Made by a program: the position numbers and the translations under genes. A model generated the notes under the pieces. It worked only from the letters and a program-made list of their open reading frames with translations, searched no databases and had not been told where the DNA came from. Below, in pieces: positions 17,900 through 25,941 of a DNA stretch of 64,000 bases. Within the stretch, counting starts at the first letter, position 1; every line of letters begins with the position of its first letter. Source of the stretch: Marinobacter halophilus (lineage in GTDB: Bacteria > Pseudomonadota > Gammaproteobacteria > Pseudomonadales > Oleiphilaceae); assembly GCF_003007685.1 (NCBI RefSeq), contig NZ_PXNN01000017.1, forward strand, positions 62,001 through 126,000, read 5' to 3'.

Positions 17900-19783
17900 T
17901 CAAGGCTTCATGTGGGCCAATTTAAGTTCTCTCAGCATGGCGCGTTTTTTCCGTTGGTGGTTTTGCATTCGTTTCAGAATATTGTCCAGGGCTTCCACCG
18001 CCTCAAGGATGTGCGGGCCCTTGTTGAGCATGACGCATTCCGCTCGATGCGCCATCACGACATCAGAGATTTCCGCTCTTGATGGCAGGCCCTTTTGAGC
18101 GAGATTCTCAAGCACCTGGGTCGCCCAGATCACAGGAACATGGGCCGCTTCACAAACCGAAAGTATTTCTTCCTGAACTTCTGCCAGACGTTCATAACCG
18201 CATTCAACCGCCAGGTCACCTCGGGCGATCATCACACCACAGTTGGGCCACCGCATGGCGGCCAGCAGCATTGAGGGGAGGTTTTCGAAGCCTTTTTGCG
18301 TTTCTATTTTCAGTACGATGGCGGGTTTGTTTACGTTAATAGTCTCAAGACTTGTTTCTAGCATCAGAACATCTTGCGCTGAGTTTGCGAAGGACATCTC
18401 AACAGCGTCAGCGTGTTCGGCTATAAAAGCCAGATTGTTGATGTCTTCCTGGGTGACTGCCTCGATATTCAGTCGGCTGTCAGGGAGGTTAATCCCTTTA
18501 CCACCGCGGAGCTTGGTCCCCCCTGGGCGGGCATGCGTGATCTTTACCGAGAAGTGGCCATCCTCTACTTTTTCGATGACACCGCCAATCTTGCCATCGT
18601 CGAACCAGATGGAGTCTCCGGGCCGGACCTGGAAGACAACTTCAGGCATGGTGCAGCTGACTGTCGCTGGCGAAAGAACATTTCCCAGGCCATCACGACT
18701 CTCGGCGTGCCCCAGCACAGGTTGCGCGGTAACGATCAGTGCGTCTTCTTTCTTCAGAAGAATGAAGCCGGGGCGTAACGGAAACTCGCCAATATCACAA
18801 CATGCCATTCCAGGCGTTTGACGTTGGAGATGTAACTTCGTGCCAGGCACCACGTAGCACGCTTTGGTACTTTCCAGCCAGCAGCCCTCATCGGTTCTTT
18901 CCGATACAGCCCATTGTCGCGACTTTCTTCTGGCATCTACCAGAGCAATTTCATCACACTGCCTCAGGCCATTGAGGAAGCGCGCTGGAACCTGGAACTG
19001 GGCCTCGCAGTCATCGGGAGCACAGGACGGCAATTCGTTTGGAGTAAGCCAGATCCGGGCGGGTGTCACGGTAATGCCATATGCATTCCGCTTCGGCCGA
19101 ACGTGCACCACGGCCGGCTCCGGTTTAATCTCGCCAGTTCGTATCTTGGGTCCACCCAGATCCATGAACACACGGCAATCTGCGCCAAGGGTTTGTTCCG
19201 CCTGGCGCAAATTGCGGATCATCGCCCTCCAGATTTCGGGGCTATCGTGGGCACAGTTGACCCGCATGCAGTTCATGCCCTTGGCCAGGAGGTTGTGAAT
19301 GATGCTGCCATCATGGGCGGCCTCCGTTGGCATGGTGACCATAATACGAACGCTTCGCTCGTTAGCTGCGGGGCCAAGTAACTGGTCAGTATGTCTTGTC
19401 AGAACTCTCGGCCCCTCCTGAATATCAATCGTTGAACCTGTTCCGGGCTCTGACTCAGGGAGACTTTGGCCGAGTAGGGCGGCTAACGTGCGAATTACCG
19501 CATCCAGCGTTGAAAGCACGCAGGATTCAGATCGGCCCAGTGAAGACAGCCCCAACGCGGCAAGGCGCTGCTGGATTGGCCGGATATCGTGCCGCCGAAG
19601 AGACATATAATAGAGCAGGTTTTCAGCACTGAGCTCATAGGCCGGATTGAATGCATTCACCTTAAGCCGGTGTTCTTTGGTGTCCCGAATCAGGGATTCT
19701 CGCAGTTTCTTCAAGTCTTCCAGTAAGCCGCCAACGCCCTCAATTTCCGAGGGGGAAAGCGTTGTTTTCAGTACCTCTTCCAT
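17900..19783 (-). CDS. Atypical pyruvate-kinase-family protein
   Basis: A 627-residue protein. Residues 1-about 140 are a helical extension not found in classical pyruvate kinase. The barrel follows with altered but recognisable motifs: VRIMVT (145-150), GMNCMRVNCAHD, DLGGPKIRTG, KIETQKGFENL with the catalytic lysine, VMIARGDLAVECG, ATQVLENLAQKG and LPSRAEISDVVMA. The inserted B domain is larger than usual, and the C-terminal allosteric domain is missing; the protein ends soon after MLNKGPHILEAVEAL in a basic helix. It may still convert PEP and ADP to pyruvate and ATP without allosteric control, or act on another enolpyruvate. It is monocistronic, with mqo divergent, so both genes lie near the PEP-pyruvate-oxaloacetate node. 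Confidence 0.8.
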   Translation of the reverse strand: MEEVLKTTLSPSEIEGVGGLLEDLKKLRESLIRDTKEHRLKVNAFNPAYELSAENLLYYMSLRRHDIRPIQQRLAALGLSSLGRSESCVLSTLDAVIRTLAALLGQSLPESEPGTGSTIDIQEGPRVLTRHTDQLLGPAANERSVRIMVTMPTEAAHDGSIIHNLLAKGMNCMRVNCAHDSPEIWRAMIRNLRQAEQTLGADCRVFMDLGGPKIRTGEIKPEPAVVHVRPKRNAYGITVTPARIWLTPNELPSCAPDDCEAQFQVPARFLNGLRQCDEIALVDARRKSRQWAVSERTDEGCWLESTKACYVVPGTKLHLQRQTPGMACCDIGEFPLRPGFILLKKEDALIVTAQPVLGHAESRDGLGNVLSPATVSCTMPEVVFQVRPGDSIWFDDGKIGGVIEKVEDGHFSVKITHARPGGTKLRGGKGINLPDSRLNIEAVTQEDINNLAFIAEHADAVEMSFANSAQDVLMLETSLETINVNKPAIVLKIETQKGFENLPSMLLAAMRWPNCGVMIARGDLAVECGYERLAEVQEEILSVCEAAHVPVIWATQVLENLAQKGLPSRAEISDVVMAHRAECVMLNKGPHILEAVEALDNILKRMQNHQRKKRAMLRELKLAHMKP

Positions 19784-20022
19784 GATTCAGCTCCTGGGTC
19801 GTTCCGGTCTTTGAACGCGTTGGGATCTCAAGGTGATGTTGTCCACAATTCATACGTTACTTAACTGTCGGGGAGGACTGTTTCAGTGGTGTGAAACTTT
19901 TGTGGCTGAAGCCTGGAGCAATAATGCAGCCGGTTTTCAACCCTTCCCGGAATCATGTTATTTTCTAACAGGAGAATCCTGGTGACTTACATCAGAAAAC
20001 CTAGCACTGGCGGACAGACTTT

Positions 20023-21477
20023 ATGAACGTAATCATCATCGGCGCGGGCATTATGGGAACCACGTTTGCCACCTTGGCGAAAGAGCTGGCACCCGAGTTG
20101 GACATCACCATTCTGGAACGTCTGAATAGCGCCGGGTCGGGCAACTCATGGGCGTTCAATAACGCCGGTACCGGGCACGAAGCCAACTGTGAGCTGAACT
20201 ACACCCCGGTGGATGAAGAGGTCATTTCAGTTGAGAAAGCATTGAAGATTCATGCCCAGTTCAATGTGGCCAAGCAGTTCTGGGCTTACCTGATGGAGCA
20301 GGGCGCCATCAAAGATCCGACAACCTTCATCAATCAAACCAAGCACTGCACCATCGTGTCTGAGCCAGCCATTGAAGAACTGCGGTTGCGATTCAAGGAA
20401 ATGTCGGCTCATCATTTTTTCGAACACATGCGTTACTCAGAAGACTTTGATGAAATAAAGAGCTGGATTCCCTACACCATGGAAGAGCGTCCTCGCCATG
20501 AAAAAATGGCGGCTACCGTCATTGAAACGGGTACAGACGTAAACTTTGGTGCTTTAACGGAGCAGATGGCTGCGCATGCAGTGCAAGACCTGAACGTTAA
20601 GATTGACTATGACACTCACGTTAAACGTGTGCACAGAAGCCCCACCGGCCGCTGGCTTGTTGAAGCCGAAAGCAGAGGCGCCAAGGTTCAGTACAAGGCA
20701 GATGTGCTGTTCGTAGGCGCCGGCGGAGGCGCATTCCCCTTGTTGAAAAAAAGCCAACTGCCGTTTCGAAGCCGGTTTGCCGGTTTTCCCGTGGGCGGGC
20801 GATTCTTGCAGACCTCCATCAGCGAAGAGCAGGCCGGGCATTACCGGGCCAAAACCTATGGCAAAGCGAAAGTTGGCGCGCCGCCCATGTCCGTACCGCA
20901 CCTGGATTTGCGGGTGGTGGATGGCAAACACTATCTGCTTTTCGGGCCTTTCGCGTCATTTAAACCGGTGCTCGAGCGCGGTCGTGGCTTTTTCGATTAC
21001 CTCAGTTCCATGCGTCTGCATGATATTCCGGGTTTGCTTAACGTCGCCCTGGAGCATTTTCCGCTGGTTAAATATCTGGTTTCCGAGACCTTCAAGGGCG
21101 AAAAGAGCATGTTCGACGAGCTGGACAGCTTTGCGCCTGGTTTGAGTAAGAAGTTTGACTGGAAACCGGTGGAGGCCGGCCAACGCGTGCAAATTATCAA
21201 AGACCGGGATTTGCAAATGGGCACAGAAATCATCGTGTCCAAAGACAAGACCTACGGGACCTTGCTGGGAGCTTCGCCCGGAGCGTCGGTGTCACCCGAG
21301 GTGATGTTACGCAGCCTGGAGCAACTGATGCCGTCCATTTTTAACAACGAGGACGTCAGGAAAAAGCGTAAGGAGATCTTCCCCGAGGATGATTTGAATA
21401 CGTTAATCGGACAGCCTGATCGTTACCGGGAGATTCGTGACGCGGTCAACGAACGTTTGGGGATAAAGCAGCCCTAG
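20023..21477 (+). CDS. mqo: Malate:quinone oxidoreductase
   Basis: A 484-residue FAD protein. The N-terminal Rossmann motif is VIIIGAGIMGTTFATLAKEL, followed by LERLNSAGSGNSWAFNNAGT and GHEANCELNYTP, which are diagnostic of Mqo. Further family motifs are VLFVGAGGGAFPLLKKS, FPVGGRFLQT, LLFGPFASFKPV and GASPGASVSPEVML. It oxidises malate to oxaloacetate and passes electrons to the quinone pool as a peripheral membrane TCA-cycle enzyme. It is monocistronic and divergent from the pyruvate-kinase-like gene over a 239-bp gap. The start ATG lies exactly before the FAD motif. No strong ribosome site is visible. Confidence 0.95.
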   Translation: MNVIIIGAGIMGTTFATLAKELAPELDITILERLNSAGSGNSWAFNNAGTGHEANCELNYTPVDEEVISVEKALKIHAQFNVAKQFWAYLMEQGAIKDPTTFINQTKHCTIVSEPAIEELRLRFKEMSAHHFFEHMRYSEDFDEIKSWIPYTMEERPRHEKMAATVIETGTDVNFGALTEQMAAHAVQDLNVKIDYDTHVKRVHRSPTGRWLVEAESRGAKVQYKADVLFVGAGGGAFPLLKKSQLPFRSRFAGFPVGGRFLQTSISEEQAGHYRAKTYGKAKVGAPPMSVPHLDLRVVDGKHYLLFGPFASFKPVLERGRGFFDYLSSMRLHDIPGLLNVALEHFPLVKYLVSETFKGEKSMFDELDSFAPGLSKKFDWKPVEAGQRVQIIKDRDLQMGTEIIVSKDKTYGTLLGASPGASVSPEVMLRSLEQLMPSIFNNEDVRKKRKEIFPEDDLNTLIGQPDRYREIRDAVNERLGIKQP

Positions 21478-21514
21478 TTGTAACAAGAGCAATATACGTG
21501 CTCGCTCAGAATTA

Positions 21515-21537
21515 ACCCTGGTAGGGTGAAGATTTTT
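21515..21537 (+). terminator. Weak hairpin plus T-run after mqo
   Basis: ACCCT-GGTA-like loop-AGGGT (21515-21527) is followed after 5 nt by TTTTT (21533-21537). The 5-bp stem is short and the loop is only 3 nt, so it is at best a weak intrinsic terminator for mqo. Confidence 0.3.
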
Positions 21538-21604
21538 CGCGTTCAGTTGTCCATGCTGCTGTTTCGAGAGCAGGTGCTTCGCAGGAACCAGCTATTGATT
21601 AGCT

Positions 21605-22534
21605 TCAACACCTTGCCCTGTGAGCGGTGAGTAACACCGCCGCGATCCTATCAGTTTCTGCATAGGCCGGCTGGTTCAGTTCTTCGCCGAACACGTCCGG
21701 GTCAAGTTCCTGGTAGTCCCACTCAACGGAGCCATCGTTGAGTATTGGCGCGACCAAAGCGCGGAACCGGTCCGTTCCGTCGATGATGGCCGTACCCGTG
21801 TAGAGCAGCAGCGTGCCGCCTGGGGCCAGCCTCGTTTTCGCCAGGCTGGCAATCGCCAGGGAAAGTCCTTCGCCGAAGCTGCCGCCACCGTGCCGGTAAG
21901 TGCGCTCCTGCGCATCGAGCAGGTAAGGAGGGTTGGCGACGATTAAATCAAAGTCTCCGTTTACGCCGTCAAGCAGATTGGAGTGTTGGGCCACGACTCG
22001 CGTGGCGCCGGCAACGCGGGCGTTGACGGAAGTGTACCGTAGCGCCGTGTCGTTGATGTCGACAGCAAACACGTCGGCTTGTGGCCGCTCCAGAGCAACG
22101 ACCACCGCACCCGGCCCGGCGCCGCAGCCGATGTCGGCGGCCCGCTCGAGGCGCACATCTCCGGCCAGGTATCGAGTGATTGCATTCGCGAAGCGGTAGG
22201 TGTCGGGTCCGAAAAAGATCGCGTCAGAGGCCGTCGTCGGAAAAGCCGAGTGTAGAAAAAGTTGGCCCCGCAGCGTCGACGCCCGCACTCGCGAGATCCA
22301 ACCGTCATCATGGGGATCCAGCACTTCTGCCTTGCGCATTGCCTCGAAAAGCTCGGGCGTTATAACGCCCTCCCGGAACGGTCGACTCCAACCGAAGACG
22401 TCTGTTGCGTTGCGCGCCCAGGCATTCTGCAATCGTGCATTGACGCGAGCATGGGTCGCCGGTGTTACGGTGGTGAATGAGTATCCGGTCGCTTTGAGCA
22501 CCATCGCGAGATGCAGCAGTTCATCGTTTTTCAC
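21605..22534 (-). CDS. SAM-dependent methyltransferase with NPPY motif
   Basis: A 309-residue class I methyltransferase. The first 115 residues form a helical domain of their own. The SAM site is DIGCGAGPGAVVVAL (about 138), the acidic strand end is FAVDINDTALRYT, and the catalytic NPPY is in DLIVANPPYLLD. NPPY enzymes methylate amide or exocyclic amino nitrogens (HemK/PrmC, N6-adenine), but this protein is not PrmC itself and the helical domain may select a small molecule. It starts at a GTG that overlaps the stop of the preceding gene (GTGA), so it is translated together with the haem-oxygenase-like enzyme. This implies a shared pathway. Substrate unknown. Confidence 0.8.
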   Translation of the reverse strand: MKNDELLHLAMVLKATGYSFTTVTPATHARVNARLQNAWARNATDVFGWSRPFREGVITPELFEAMRKAEVLDPHDDGWISRVRASTLRGQLFLHSAFPTTASDAIFFGPDTYRFANAITRYLAGDVRLERAADIGCGAGPGAVVVALERPQADVFAVDINDTALRYTSVNARVAGATRVVAQHSNLLDGVNGDFDLIVANPPYLLDAQERTYRHGGGSFGEGLSLAIASLAKTRLAPGGTLLLYTGTAIIDGTDRFRALVAPILNDGSVEWDYQELDPDVFGEELNQPAYAETDRIAAVLLTAHRARC

Positions 22535-24024
22535 GGAGACGTTACGTGCTGAAAGAGATCGGCATAGAGCCGTGTTGCCACCAGCCCCGCAGGGGTAGGG
22601 TGGTTCGCTGGTGAGAGCAGGCCCGTTAACACGGCGAACGCCTCCGCCTTGGTGTCGATCCTGACCAACTTCTGGAAAAGCGCATCAACGTCTGCGCCTC
22701 TGCCGAGTTTCGGATTCCCGCTGGCGTGGCGTGCGATGATCTGTGCGACCGACGTACCGCTTTGCAGCCCTGCGGGTGCCTCGTCGACAGGTCCTGGGAT
22801 CTGGCGGTTGCGGAACCGGTTTGTCGTGCGTGCGGTCGGATTCTCGCCGGAATCGGCCAGAATCCAGTCCTTCAAGAGTTGCTGCTCGTAGCCGTCGAAG
22901 ACGCCGAACATGGGCGCCTGCTCATCGGTTAACAGGCGCCAGAAGCGGCTTTGCTCCGGGCTCTCGCCGCGCCGGATCCATCCGGCGGATTGCAAAGCGC
23001 TGAGTAGATCGACAATCTCGCCCGGCGATGAAAGCCAGTCGCTTACCGACCGGCCCCCGACCAGACAATAGTCCGAATGCAATTGTGCGCCGATCAAGGC
23101 CTTGTCCGCGAACACTCGCTGCAGTTCCTGCTCAATATCGAAAGACTCAATCGCCTGAGGCGTGCCCATGCCGACGAGGTTCAGACGAAAGCCGTTACCG
23201 ACGCGTCGCTGAAACTCTGAGACATCGCCGGTTCTCGGCGAGTTATCCAGCACGGTTTGCAAGGCCTTGCGCGCGTGCCCGGTTGAGGCATTGTCAATCG
23301 TCACGTGCAGGCTGAAGTAGTACGGATCTATGTCGAGCTCGTTCAGTTCGTAGGCGGTGATGAGCAGGTGCAGCGGCAACTGCTCGTAGCCGAGATTGAA
23401 ACCGATCAGTTCCGGCAAGAATTCCCGGGCGTGGTGTGCCAGTGCTAGCTGGACGGCACCCTGAGTGAAGTGCCCGTCGGGACCGTCTTGCCAATTATCG
23501 CAACCATACCGGGCGAGCAATTGCCTGTAGAGCAACACGTGGTTTTGCGCAGGATTGCCGCAGCCGAGCTCTTCCAGATAAGTTTGGATTAGCGGCGCGA
23601 GCCGGGAATCCTGCCATCGCGCCAGCACGCCATAGAGCCAGGCGCCGTCCACAAGTTTGGTGGGTGCAACCGCCCGAAGAAAATACAGCGCATGGGCACG
23701 GCAGCTGAAATAGCGCCGTGGCGAACCGGCGTGCCGCCCGTCCAGGTAGCGGCGGTAAGCCTGTGCCGCCTGATCATGGGCGTTGTGTAACACACTTGGC
23801 AAAGAGCGCATGTCGGTGGGGAAGTCTGTGTCAATCTCTGCGGCCACGACCAGTTGTTCCAGCAGGAGGGATCGCGATTTGGCGTTCGCCAATTCGTCAA
23901 TCTGGCCGGCGCTGCCGCCGCGTTCGTCTAACATCGCGAAGTAGAGCTGCTTGCTACTCTCTCGCTGTCGCACCAAATAGGGGGGCGTCGCCGGCTGAAA
24001 CTTACCTGGTACTGAATACATCAA
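22531..24024 (-). CDS. Haem-oxygenase-like iron-containing redox enzyme
   Basis: A 497-residue protein that resembles the iron-containing redox enzyme family (Haem_oxygenas_2 fold, HDO superfamily). The core region around residues 210-255 has GYEQLPLHLLITAYELNE and DPYYFSLHVTIDN followed by ASTGHA, which supply the Glu/His/Asp/His set expected for a non-haem mono- or diiron site. Related enzymes (UndA, SznF central domain, BesC-like) carry out oxidative cleavage or N-oxygenation in natural-product pathways. The C-terminal 150 residues are an extra domain I do not recognise, with a short polar stretch around TARTTNRFRNRQ. It is the first gene of a pair with the NPPY methyltransferase (4-bp overlap). 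Reaction unknown. Confidence 0.7.
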   Translation of the reverse strand: MMYSVPGKFQPATPPYLVRQRESSKQLYFAMLDERGGSAGQIDELANAKSRSLLLEQLVVAAEIDTDFPTDMRSLPSVLHNAHDQAAQAYRRYLDGRHAGSPRRYFSCRAHALYFLRAVAPTKLVDGAWLYGVLARWQDSRLAPLIQTYLEELGCGNPAQNHVLLYRQLLARYGCDNWQDGPDGHFTQGAVQLALAHHAREFLPELIGFNLGYEQLPLHLLITAYELNELDIDPYYFSLHVTIDNASTGHARKALQTVLDNSPRTGDVSEFQRRVGNGFRLNLVGMGTPQAIESFDIEQELQRVFADKALIGAQLHSDYCLVGGRSVSDWLSSPGEIVDLLSALQSAGWIRRGESPEQSRFWRLLTDEQAPMFGVFDGYEQQLLKDWILADSGENPTARTTNRFRNRQIPGPVDEAPAGLQSGTSVAQIIARHASGNPKLGRGADVDALFQKLVRIDTKAEAFAVLTGLLSPANHPTPAGLVATRLYADLFQHVTSP

Positions 24025-24153
24025 AATTCATGTCCTCCTTCTCATCTGACCCTCACACACGCGCGAGGAGAGATAACGCAATCACCTCTGAAGGTTTATA
24101 GTGCACCGCAACAACGCACGAGTCTGTTCGGCACACCACGCACTGAGGGTCTA

Positions 24154-25043
24154 TTAACGGCAAGGGGCGGGGTTGAGAGATATAAAATGGCTGGCGGAGG
24201 TGGTTTGCACAATGCTGACACTGGTCTGAGACTGGTTTGCGCTGGCTTTCAATGCGTTTTGATCAAGGATGCGGTCAGCGCCGGGAATCAGGATATAGCC
24301 CTTCCTGATGTGTCTAAAAACACTGGTGTCCCGTTGCTCCATCCACTCGACGATATTTTCGATATTGCGCACTATGGTGTGAGTGGGTCCAATGTTGCGG
24401 AGAACACGTTGTTCAGTAACACCTTTTTACGTGGGTTCATCCTGCCGAAAAAAGTCTGACTATAAACAGACGAGGGAGTATTGTTGATCAACCGGATGAG
24501 GTAAGGCCACATGCCATGATCAATGCGCTTCAGAATTGCGGTAACCATCGGGTGTAGGCGACCCTGGGGCAGGGCTGGAGCTTCCAGCACAAGCTCTATA
24601 TCGCGATACAGCTCCGGCTGCTGAAAGATGGCTTCCAGTATGACCGCAGCTCCGCGCGAATGCCTATGAATCCGGATATTGCTGGTGCTGGGCAGATTTA
24701 CCAGAGCCTGGTTGAGAACGCAGGCATCGTATTCCACGGTGCCTTCGGTCGGTTCGATCTCAATATCCCAGGGCGCATCTTCCGGGGTCACACCATTGAC
24801 TGGAATGTGGTAGTTGCTGCAGGTAAGAAGGATCAGTTCAGTTGTGGGCGCTTCGTACGCATTTGTGAAATAGCAGTGATTGGCCAGAAACCCATGCACG
24901 CAGATAACGGTATGAACAGCTTCACCACTGTGGTTGCGGACGGATGCCGCGCCTTTGCCAATCCGGTACACCCGGCCTGAAAACATCTCGGAATAGGTGT
25001 GGTCGATAGGTGTGGTCAGCTTGTGAATCTGGCTCACTTTCAT
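24154..25043 (-). pseudogene. Frameshifted alpha/beta hydrolase
   Basis: Two adjacent minus-strand frames together make one alpha/beta hydrolase. The first part (25043-24372, good GAGG site before its ATG) has the oxyanion region VICVHGFLANHCYF and the nucleophile elbow HRHSRGAAV, where the first Gly of GxSxG is replaced by His, and stops at TAG just after FSATLDP. The second part (in the -1 frame, through 24154) continues with an ILIPGADRILD catalytic-acid region and SHFISLNPAP with the catalytic His. Moving from one frame to the other needs a one-base loss around 24380. The altered elbow plus the frameshift suggests a decaying gene, though a sequencing error or programmed shift cannot be excluded. 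Confidence 0.72.
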
Positions 25044-25420
25044 AGGCGCCTCTTGCGGGCAACAGCATCCGGGGAGAAGCTGGCTCCAGATTCCTCATTG
25101 ACACCCAATGTGTGAGCCAGATGTCTGGCTTTAAGCCGATCGCCTTGGGCGAAACCTTCCAGCACATAGAGCGCACCCCCAACAGATAAGTCCCGTTATC
25201 ATTAGGCCGGAGTTTAAACGGTGGCCCCGTTTTGTCGCGCCCATTATCAAGCTCGCAAACGTTCGGACTCTGTTCGGTATCCAACAAAAATGAGAAATTA
25301 CTCGCAAAATCCCTTCGTCTAATCGGCAGGGTATTCAAGGGGAGTTTTGTTTATTAGATCGGAGACAGTGTAAATGGTGTTTTCACACAGCCTCCTGAGG
25401 GATCCATTTCTATTCAAAAA
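25044..25420. other. Gene-free 377-bp stretch in the accessory region
   Basis: I see no supported gene. A minus-strand frame (24922-25338) overlaps the hydrolase start in another phase and looks like no known family. Base composition becomes more AT-rich to the right. It probably holds the promoter of the hydrolase and remnants of rearrangement. No clear insertion-sequence ends were found. Confidence 0.5.
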
Positions 25421-25717
25421 TCAGATATCATCGATGTCTATACCCACGGGCATATAGGACCCACGAGGCGCCGGCTTGATGAGTTCAATATAGTTTTCAG
25501 AAAAACGCTCTGCTTTTATGTTGATGTTTCGAGCAAACTGAAATAAAGAATCGCTTTTGACCAACACCCAGTTCTGAATGCGATTTAAGCAAAAGTACGG
25601 CAGTTCGTGTTCAATGATTTTCAGTGTGTCGAACGTGTAACCGGACAATTCATGTTGCATCGCTTCAGTAACAGATATCAAAGAATCGATCTCTCTAAAA
25701 ATAGTTTCGGTTTTCAT
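25421..25717 (-). CDS. Small AT-rich hypothetical protein
   Basis: A 98-residue protein starting at the ATG at 25717, chosen because AGAGGAT lies 7 nt upstream; the frame is also open to 25843, but that extension lies in very AT-rich DNA. The sequence (MKTETIFREIDSLISVTEAM and onward) is helical with a hydrophobic patch EHELPYFCLNRIQNWVLV, and the end is acidic (VGIDIDDI). I do not recognise a family. Codon use is richer in A and T than neighbouring genes, which together with the surrounding AT-rich DNA suggests horizontal origin. It is divergent from selO over a 224-bp gap. Confidence 0.5.
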   Translation of the reverse strand: MKTETIFREIDSLISVTEAMQHELSGYTFDTLKIIEHELPYFCLNRIQNWVLVKSDSLFQFARNINIKAERFSENYIELIKPAPRGSYMPVGIDIDDI

Positions 25718-25941
25718 AATAAAATCCTCTGCGTTTAATTTAAACACCTGTCTATAATGCAGGCATAATAGAATATTATTGTTTAATTTAATCGCCAGAC
25801 CCAAATCCGATAAAATTAGAACAGTTATAATTAGGGTGTTCACACTAACTTAATAGATTTTTATAAATTAATTTTAATATTACAAAATTGACTTGCCATA
25901 TCGAATTAAACGACGGTTGCAAACCAAGAGGAGTCTCTGTA

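Noticed and set aside
17900-19783. Calling this a canonical pyruvate kinase
   Set aside because: The regulatory C-terminal domain is missing, the N-terminal extension is foreign to the family and several core motifs are altered.
24922-25338. 138-codon minus-strand frame over the hydrolase start
   Set aside because: Overlaps the hydrolase N-terminus in another phase, has no good ribosome site and no recognisable motif; possibly degraded sequence.
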